Assembly: GCA_025361185.1 (NCBI GenBank)
Contig: JANYAR010000006.1
Coordinates: forward strand, 1 to 35,091
Length of the DNA stretch: 35,091 bases
Reading direction: 5' to 3'
Origin: Alphaproteobacteria bacterium
Lineage (GTDB): Bacteria > Pseudomonadota > Alphaproteobacteria > Micropepsales > Micropepsaceae
Position numbers and translations under genes: made by a program. Shown here piece after piece: positions 30,074-35,091 of this stretch (position 1 is the first letter of the stretch; the number at the start of each line of letters is the position of its first letter). The notes below the pieces were generated by a model. The model was not told where the DNA came from. It worked only from the letters and a program-made list of their open reading frames with translations, and ran no database searches.

Positions 30074-31093
30074 CTAGGCCGCCGCGAGATAGGGCTTGAG
30101 GGTGGCAAAGCGCATTTCGATCTCGGCGATCGCGTCCGCCGCCAATTGCGGCGTGACCATCGCACCAACCGCGCCACGCCGCGCCGCGGCGGATTTGAAA
30201 ACGCCCCGCTTGACGAAAATATAGCGCTGGGTGCCGGGAATACTGTCTTCGCAATTCTTCATCAGCAGCCACTTGGCATAGGCATCTGCGGCCTCGGCGT
30301 GCCGCCCCTGGCGGTGCAGATCGAAAACCGCGACCATGACATCGCCATAGGCGCCCTGCCCCGTCATCTCCCCATCCAGCCCCAGACGCATTTCATAGAG
30401 AAGGCCGTTGCCGCCTGAAGCACCAAACACGCCCTTGAGCAGATCATGGTGGCGAACTTCTTCCTTCATGCGCGGCACCAGGGGAAGCGATTCCTCCTTG
30501 ACGTAGACAAGATTGGGAAATTCCCGCGCCAATCGCAAAATCAGCTCCACAGGCGGGGTCAGCGCATCCCTCAGGCCCGGAACGTTGGTCTGAAGCACGA
30601 CCGGGCGCTGGGCTATCGCGGCCAGGGCGGCGAAGTAAGCGTGAAATGCCTCGATCGTCTGTTCTTGCGGTGCGGAAGGCGGCATGGCGATGACCGCGTC
30701 CGGCCGCAGCGTCTCGGCGTGGCGCGCATATTCCAGCATCTCGTCCCTGGTGGCGCCCTGAACGCCCAGGATGCTGGCGACCTTGAGCGGCCTGCAAGCC
30801 TCGGCAATCACGGTCATGCCGTGCATGCGCTCGCCTTTCGACATCAGGCCCACGTCGCTGGATCCCTGCGGCCATACCGCGCCCAGGCATCCGATGCGGT
30901 CATAAAATTTCATTTCGGTGGCGAGATCTTCAAAATCGATCGCGCCCGATGGCGTGTAAGGCGTCGTCACGATGGGCATGATGCCGCGCAAGGGCTTTGT
31001 CTGCGCAGCCCTTGCCGGACCGGCCGCCGCAAGTGGGGCGACGCCGAGCAGGCCCAGCGCATCGCGGCGGGTCGGTTTCCAGGCTAGTGCCAT
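30074..31093 (-). CDS. DHDPS/NAL-family aldolase-like protein with Tat signal
   Basis: A 339-aa protein of the dihydrodipicolinate synthase/N-acetylneuraminate lyase family (pyruvate-type Schiff-base aldolases). Unusually it begins with Thr-Arg-Arg-Asp-Ala-Leu-Gly-Leu-Leu-Gly and cleaves near Ala-Arg-Ala-Ala at 29, a Tat signal, while classical members are cytoplasmic. The Schiff-base Lys199 is present in Val-Tyr-Val-Lys-Glu-Glu. The usual catalytic Tyr before Asn-x-Pro-Gly is replaced (Gln-Thr-Asn-Val-Pro-Gly), and the Gly-Thr-Thr-Gly-Glu loop reads Gly-Ser-Ser-Asp-Val, so lysine synthesis is very unlikely. ATG 31093 has no clear ribosome site. Possibly a periplasmic lyase or binding protein. 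Confidence 0.82.
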   Translation of the reverse strand: MALAWKPTRRDALGLLGVAPLAAAGPARAAQTKPLRGIMPIVTTPYTPSGAIDFEDLATEMKFYDRIGCLGAVWPQGSSDVGLMSKGERMHGMTVIAEACRPLKVASILGVQGATRDEMLEYARHAETLRPDAVIAMPPSAPQEQTIEAFHAYFAALAAIAQRPVVLQTNVPGLRDALTPPVELILRLAREFPNLVYVKEESLPLVPRMKEEVRHHDLLKGVFGASGGNGLLYEMRLGLDGEMTGQGAYGDVMVAVFDLHRQGRHAEAADAYAKWLLMKNCEDSIPGTQRYIFVKRGVFKSAAARRGAVGAMVTPQLAADAIAEIEMRFATLKPYLAAA

Positions 31094-31258
31094 AGCTTTG
31101 CAAACGTCCCGTTCAAGACGTCCCTCACGCGGTGGATGTTGCGGTCGATCCTATATGTGTTCGCCGCCCCCCGCCAATGCGCCGCGACCATCCAAGAAGC
31201 AATTGTACCGCGCGAGTGGACGCCCTATCGTGGCGGCAGAGGGTTTGGAATTGCTGCC
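31094..31258. promoter_or_regulatory. Divergent region, DHDPS-like and PQQ-propeller genes
   Basis: This 165-base gap separates divergent starts. A 7-base direct repeat ACGTCCC occurs twice 14 bases apart near 31105-31125, just upstream of the DHDPS-like gene, and could be a binding site. A TATATG box near 31150 may be a rightward -10. Frames running through it in the track of the propeller gene lack coding features. Confidence 0.25.
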
Positions 31259-32884
31259 ATGCTGCCTAAAACGAGATTTTGCGCCTTGGTCACGGCGCTG
31301 CTGCTTCCGGCCGCCGGCTGGGCACAATCCCCGGCCCCCAGCGAATGGCTGAGTTTTGGCCACGATCCGCAGCGCAGCGGCTGGAACAGCGCCGAAACCA
31401 CGCTCTCGCCCGCCAATGTGGGCCGGCTGAAATTGCTGTGGAGCACACAGCTGCCGACCATGCCAAAGGATGTGGCGCTGTCGACCCTGACATCGCCGCT
31501 GGTGGTGGAAGGCGTTCAAACCGCGCAAGGGATGAAGACGCTTGTCTTCACCGTCGGCATAGACGACACGATTTTCGCCATCGATGCCGGCAGCGGAAAA
31601 ATTCTCTGGCAGAAGAATTTTTCCAATCCGGGCAAGCCGCAGCGGCCCGCCACCTCGAACTGCGCCAATACCGAACAGGCGACGCCCGTCATCGACAAGG
31701 AAGCGGGCGTGATCTATTTCACCACGAGCGACGGCAAATTGCGGGGCCTGGGTCTGGCTTCCGGCGACGAACGCCTGACGCCGATGCCGTTTATCGCGCC
31801 CTTTAGCCGCAATTGGAGCCTCAATCTCGTGCGCGGCGTCATCTATACGGCGGCCGGGCGCGGCTGCGGCGGCGATGCCAGCCAGCCGATCGAGCCGGGT
31901 TCGGTGTCGGCCATGGATATCAGCGACCCCGCCCACCCGCAGTTGTCGCGCTTCTATACCGGCCGCGGCCGCCCCGCGGGGCCCTGGGGGCGCGGCGGCC
32001 CGGTTTCCGGTCCGGGCGGTGTTTATGTGCAGACCGCCGACGGCAATCACGATCCCGCCGCCGGCATCTATGGCAATGCGGTGATCGCGGTCGCGCCCAA
32101 GGCCTATGGCATCGCGGACTCCTTCACGCCCGCAAATTGGAAACTTCTCAACGCCAAGGATCTGGACCTGGGATCGGGCAGCCCCGTGATCTTTTCCTTC
32201 AAGGACCGCACTTTGCTGGCGACGTCTTCCAAGGAAGGCGTGGTCTATCTGCTGGACGCGAAAAATCTCGGCGGTGGTCCGCCGGACCACGCCAAGCCGC
32301 TCTATCAATCGCCGCGCCTGGGCAATGACGAAGAGCTCTATTATGGACGCGGCGTGTGGGGCGGCATCTCCACCTATCAAACGGCCCAGGGCGAACGCTT
32401 TTTGTATGTGCCCATGTGGGGCCCGCCGGGGAAGGATGCCGGCGCGTTCCCGCACAGCTATGGACCCGCGCCACATGGCAGCATCATGGCACTTCAGGTG
32501 ACGGAAAATGAAAAAGATCTGTCCTTGAACCCGCTATGGATTTCCCGCGACCTGGCGGTGCCCGACAATGTCGCGATCGCCAATGGCGTGGTCTTTGCTG
32601 TGCAAACCGGCGAGCAGACCTTCCAGCATTCCCAAAATCCGGAGGGCCATGGCCAGGCGCGCAATGGCGAAGCGGCCGAAACCATAGACGGGTTGGCCAA
32701 GTTTCGCTCCACGCCGGTTGCGGGCATGATGCTGGTTGCCCTGGACGCACTGACGGGCAAAGAACTTTATTCCAGCGGCAAGCTCCTGGCCAATTGGGTG
32801 CATTTCAACCAGCCCACGGTAGCGCAGGGCAAGGTATTCCTGGTTTCCCATGACGCTCACGTCTACGCCTTCGGCCTCAAGTGA
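31259..32884 (+). CDS. Secreted PQQ-type beta-propeller protein
   Basis: A 541-aa secreted protein (signal Phe-Cys-Ala-Leu-Val-Thr-Ala-Leu-Leu-Leu, cleavage at Gly-Trp-Ala-Gln near 22). The start of the mature part, Trp-Leu-Ser-Phe-Gly-His-Asp-Pro-Gln-Arg-Ser-Gly-Trp-Asn, and repeated Trp-docking motifs (Ile-Asp-Ala-Gly-Ser-Gly-Lys-Ile-Leu-Trp; Leu-Asp-Ala-Leu-Thr-Gly-Lys-Glu-Leu) mark an eight-bladed PQQ-like propeller. It lacks a heme-binding CxxCH and I do not see the full Ca/PQQ catalytic set, so it may be a binding or scaffold protein rather than an alcohol dehydrogenase. An upstream in-frame start is possible but lies before the signal peptide. Convention: single gene, divergent from the DHDPS-like gene. 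Confidence 0.82.
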   Translation: MLPKTRFCALVTALLLPAAGWAQSPAPSEWLSFGHDPQRSGWNSAETTLSPANVGRLKLLWSTQLPTMPKDVALSTLTSPLVVEGVQTAQGMKTLVFTVGIDDTIFAIDAGSGKILWQKNFSNPGKPQRPATSNCANTEQATPVIDKEAGVIYFTTSDGKLRGLGLASGDERLTPMPFIAPFSRNWSLNLVRGVIYTAAGRGCGGDASQPIEPGSVSAMDISDPAHPQLSRFYTGRGRPAGPWGRGGPVSGPGGVYVQTADGNHDPAAGIYGNAVIAVAPKAYGIADSFTPANWKLLNAKDLDLGSGSPVIFSFKDRTLLATSSKEGVVYLLDAKNLGGGPPDHAKPLYQSPRLGNDEELYYGRGVWGGISTYQTAQGERFLYVPMWGPPGKDAGAFPHSYGPAPHGSIMALQVTENEKDLSLNPLWISRDLAVPDNVAIANGVVFAVQTGEQTFQHSQNPEGHGQARNGEAAETIDGLAKFRSTPVAGMMLVALDALTGKELYSSGKLLANWVHFNQPTVAQGKVFLVSHDAHVYAFGLK

Positions 32885-33016
32885 CCCTTCACGAATGCGG
32901 CCACAAATGCAGCAAGACCGCCAAAGGCAGGCATTGATTTGATCGCAAAGCAACATCAAACTCCGTGCAAAGCCTGGCCAGGGATCGTCGTCGGCAAGGC
33001 ATGGGGGAGACGGAAT
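32885..33016 (+). other. Intergenic region before the 193-aa periplasmic protein
   Basis: About 130 bases with no gene. It contains GGGGAG (33003-33008) as the ribosome site of the next gene and an AT-richer patch near 32933-32965 that may hold its promoter. No clear terminator follows the propeller gene. Confidence 0.25.
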
Positions 33017-33598
33017 ATGCGGTTCAAGCGACTGTTTTTGATTCTGGCATGCCGCGGGGTTTTCATGGCCGCGCCAATTGCCAATGCCGACACGCGCGAC
33101 GACGTCGTGGCGGGCGTGCAGCGCTGCAGCGTGATCCATGACAACCGTGTGTGGCTCGACTGCGTGTATGGCGCGCAGCAACCGATGCGCGCCGAGCTGG
33201 GGCTGCCGCCGGCGCCGGAATTTCAACAGCGGCTGGTGCCGCCGGTACAGCTGGGCACCGCGATGCCGATGCAGTTAGCCACCGCGCAGCCGGCCCCGCG
33301 CGCCGCCTCAAGACCCGCACCGCGCAAGAAGCCCGGTTTTTGGTCGAATTTGGTCGGCAACGCACCGCCGGAAGCGGTTTCGCGCATGGCGTCCTATCGC
33401 ACCGACAAAAGCGGCGCCTTCATTGTTTCCCTCGAGAATGGCCAGGAATGGCGCCAGACCGATGTGGGGGGCGGCACCGTCAATTGGCTCAAGCCGCCGT
33501 CCGCCTACATGGTAACGATCAGCGCGGGCGCATTCGGCAGCTACAATCTTCGCACGGACGACAACCCGCGCACCTTCAAGGTGGAGCGCGCCAACTAA
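33017..33598 (+). CDS. Periplasmic protein of unknown function
   Basis: A 193-aa protein with a Sec-type signal (Arg-Phe-Lys-Arg, Leu-Phe-Leu-Ile-Leu-Ala, ending near Ala-Asn-Ala-Asp at 25). Residues 26-60 contain two cysteines (Arg-Cys-Ser-Val, Asp-Cys-Val-Tyr-Gly-Ala) likely to form a disulfide. A Pro/Ala-rich linker follows (about 75-110), then a C-terminal beta-rich domain (Ser-Gly-Ala-Phe-Ile-Val-Ser-Leu-Glu-Asn-Gly-Gln-Glu-Trp-Arg-Gln) ending Phe-Lys-Val-Glu-Arg. Similar two-part proteins occur in other alphaproteobacteria as conserved hypotheticals, to my recollection. ATG 33017 was chosen for the signal peptide and GGGGAG site. Convergent with the kinase gene. Confidence 0.75.
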   Translation: MRFKRLFLILACRGVFMAAPIANADTRDDVVAGVQRCSVIHDNRVWLDCVYGAQQPMRAELGLPPAPEFQQRLVPPVQLGTAMPMQLATAQPAPRAASRPAPRKKPGFWSNLVGNAPPEAVSRMASYRTDKSGAFIVSLENGQEWRQTDVGGGTVNWLKPPSAYMVTISAGAFGSYNLRTDDNPRTFKVERAN

Positions 33599-33743
33599 GA
33601 CGGCAATCGCGTGATTGGCTATTGTCCCGCCGTGCTGAGGTCCAGACCCTTCGATTTCCAAAGCTGGGCGTGCCGCGCCTTTTTCAGGCGTCTGTCGCAG
33701 CGAAAAATGATCTTCCACCAAGGCGCCGCGCACGGCAAGCGGC
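33599..33743. other. Convergent intergenic region
   Basis: Both flanking genes end here. A small hairpin (CGCCT 33676-33680 / AGGCG 33686-33690, loop TTTTC) is present but has no T-run outside the stem, so it is a poor terminator. No gene is evident. Confidence 0.25.
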
Positions 33744-35091
33744 TTAGCCCACCGCCACCAAGGAAAACCCGGCCGGCTTTACGACCCGGCTTTCGGGCAG
33801 GATCAACGTCATCCGCGTGCCCTGCCCGGATGTGCTCTGGGCGATGACATCGCCGCCCTGCAATTGCGCCAACGACCGGGAAATGGGAAGCCCCAGTCCG
33901 GTGCCCTGATGCGTGCGTGCGATCCTTGAATCGATCTGGCCATAAGCCGAGAAGGCCTTTTCCAGCTGCCCTTCGTCCATGCCGATTCCCGTATCGGCGA
34001 CATAGATTTCGACTCCATCGCCCGGCTTTTCCAGCGCGCCGACCGTGATGGTTCCGCCCTCGGGTGTGAACTTGACGGCATTGGAAAGCAGATTGATCAG
34101 AATCTGCATGGTCAGCCGCTTGTCGGCCAGTAGCTGAATGCGATCATCCGGGCACACAACGAGGCGGACTTGGTCCTTCACCTTGCCGCGCACCAGAGCC
34201 ACCGCATCCTGGACAAGGTCCGCGACCGAGAAGGTGCTTTCACGCACCTCCATCTTGCCGGCGTCAATCTTGGAGAGATCCAGAACGTCGTTGATCAGAT
34301 CCAATAGATGCGCGCCGCTTTTGTGGACGTCTTCCGCATACTCCAAATATTTGCCATGGCCCAGCGGACCATAGAGCTGCGCTTTAAGAATTTCGGAAAA
34401 GCCCAGAATGGCATTCAGCGGCGTACGCAGTTCGTGACTCATGCTGGCCAGGAATTCCGACTTGGCCTTGCTGGCATTTTGCGCTTGCTGAGCCATTTCG
34501 AGCGCGCGCTGTTCGCTGGCGCGCAGCGCGTCGTTGACCCATTCCTCGCGTTTCAGCGCTGCCTCGATGCCGCCGCGCAAGGTGATGCGTTCGGAGATGG
34601 CGGCGGCGGCGGGCAGCATGACGGCGATCAGCACGCTGATGAAGATCTGCGTGAAATAAAGCTGATAGCCGGCGGACAAACCGGCCATGGGAGCCGGGCC
34701 ATGTCCCCATGCCGCGGTCACCGTCAGAACGAGCTGGATCAATATCAGGCCCAGCGCCGCACCCTCGATCTCACACATCATGGTCACGAGCAGAAGCGCC
34801 AGTGGAACACTGAACAAAACAGGCAGTTTGAGCGGCAGAAAGTTGATGGCCAGGGCCACGGCCAATAGCGAAAGCGCGGCAAGATAGCGACGCCAATTGC
34901 GGCGGAATATGCCTTTTTCCGCGGTCGCCAAAATCACGATCATTGGCGTGAAGATCACATAAGACAGCATAGTGGGAATGAACCAGGCCAGCAAATTGGT
35001 CCACAGATTAAGCCCGCCCCACAGACCCGCCTCCCAGGCATAGGGCAACGCCGATGCGGCGCTGACCAAGGCCGCGATGGCGATGAACCGG
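33744..35091 (-). CDS. Membrane sensor histidine kinase (MASE1-like), N-terminus beyond window
   Basis: The frame is open to the right edge with no start seen (35069 is only a TTG), so the N-terminus is missing; at least 448 residues are present. Five or more hydrophobic helices of a MASE1-like sensor region come first, then a short coiled-coil, the HisKA domain with Ser-His-Glu-Leu-Arg-Thr-Pro-Leu-Asn (phospho-His codon at 34436-34434), and the HATPase with Asn box Leu-Leu-Ser-Asn-Ala-Val-Lys-Phe-Thr, Asp-Thr-Gly-Ile-Gly-Met and Gly-Thr-Gly-Leu-Gly-Leu-Pro. It ends shortly after, without a receiver domain. Partner regulator not in view; signal unknown. Confidence 0.93.
   Translation of the reverse strand, partial: RFIAIAALVSAASALPYAWEAGLWGGLNLWTNLLAWFIPTMLSYVIFTPMIVILATAEKGIFRRNWRRYLAALSLLAVALAINFLPLKLPVLFSVPLALLLVTMMCEIEGAALGLILIQLVLTVTAAWGHGPAPMAGLSAGYQLYFTQIFISVLIAVMLPAAAAISERITLRGGIEAALKREEWVNDALRASEQRALEMAQQAQNASKAKSEFLASMSHELRTPLNAILGFSEILKAQLYGPLGHGKYLEYAEDVHKSGAHLLDLINDVLDLSKIDAGKMEVRESTFSVADLVQDAVALVRGKVKDQVRLVVCPDDRIQLLADKRLTMQILINLLSNAVKFTPEGGTITVGALEKPGDGVEIYVADTGIGMDEGQLEKAFSAYGQIDSRIARTHQGTGLGLPISRSLAQLQGGDVIAQSTSGQGTRMTLILPESRVVKPAGFSLVAVG

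Noticed and set aside
30074..31093. Calling the DHDPS-like gene dapA
   Set aside because: Tat signal and missing catalytic Tyr make a role in lysine synthesis very unlikely.
31151..32476. 441-codon leftward frame over the PQQ-propeller gene
   Set aside because: Antisense shadow; the rightward protein shows a signal peptide and propeller motifs.

Overview
This 35 kb stretch is GC-rich (roughly 60% or more), densely coded DNA from a Gram-negative bacterium. The proteins look alphaproteobacterial: an HpnL-like hopanoid-associated membrane protein, an MlaD-type lipid transport protein, many Tat-exported enzymes and a MASE1-like sensor kinase. I cannot fix the genus. I see no phage, insertion sequence, CRISPR array or rRNA. 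One tRNA-Ser(TGA) lies near the left end.

Layout. (1) 1-1565: the start of a lipoprotein gene leaving the left edge, tRNA-Ser(TGA), then a lower-GC, translationally coupled pair of unrecognised small genes (a 54-aa single-span membrane protein and a 91-aa protein) and a small secreted protein. An imperfect copy of the tRNA 3' end lies inside the second small gene. (2) 1566-8056: a glycan locus. A GH31 enzyme and a TIM-barrel glycosidase-like protein form a leftward operon, divergent from a GH127/GH146-type beta-L-arabinofuranosidase followed directly by a lipoprotein. (3) 8090-16712: seven same-strand genes: a penicillin-acylase-family amidase, a Tat-signalled SelA-like PLP enzyme, an RraA/HMG-aldolase-like protein, a membrane-anchored PDZ-less S1C protease, and a MoxR/DUF58/VWA chaperone-like module. 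A POT/PTR2 peptide transporter diverges from the acylase. (4) 18186-23850: leftward genes for a cyclase-family metal hydrolase, a gamma-glutamyltransferase-like enzyme, a secreted bicupin and a PhoD-like phosphatase. (5) 24099-26576: an M81 (MlrC-like) metallopeptidase and a PAPS-dependent sulfotransferase. (6) 26584-29220: MlaD, HpnL-like and NHL beta-propeller genes on one strand. (7) 29302 to the end: an orphan periplasmic binding protein, a Tat-signalled DHDPS-family protein, a PQQ-type beta-propeller, an unknown periplasmic protein and the C-terminal part of a histidine kinase.

How the genes may work together (inference). The window reads as a periplasmic degradation region. Seven of about 29 genes carry twin-arginine signals. 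The enzymes attack glycosides, amides and gamma-glutamyl or peptide bonds, and phosphate esters, and a POT carrier could import the small peptides released. The least conventional features are cofactor or Schiff-base enzymes that are normally cytoplasmic (SelA-fold PLP enzyme, DHDPS family) but carry Tat signals here, the NHL/HpnL/MlaD lipid-trafficking trio, and the small-gene pair next to the tRNA.
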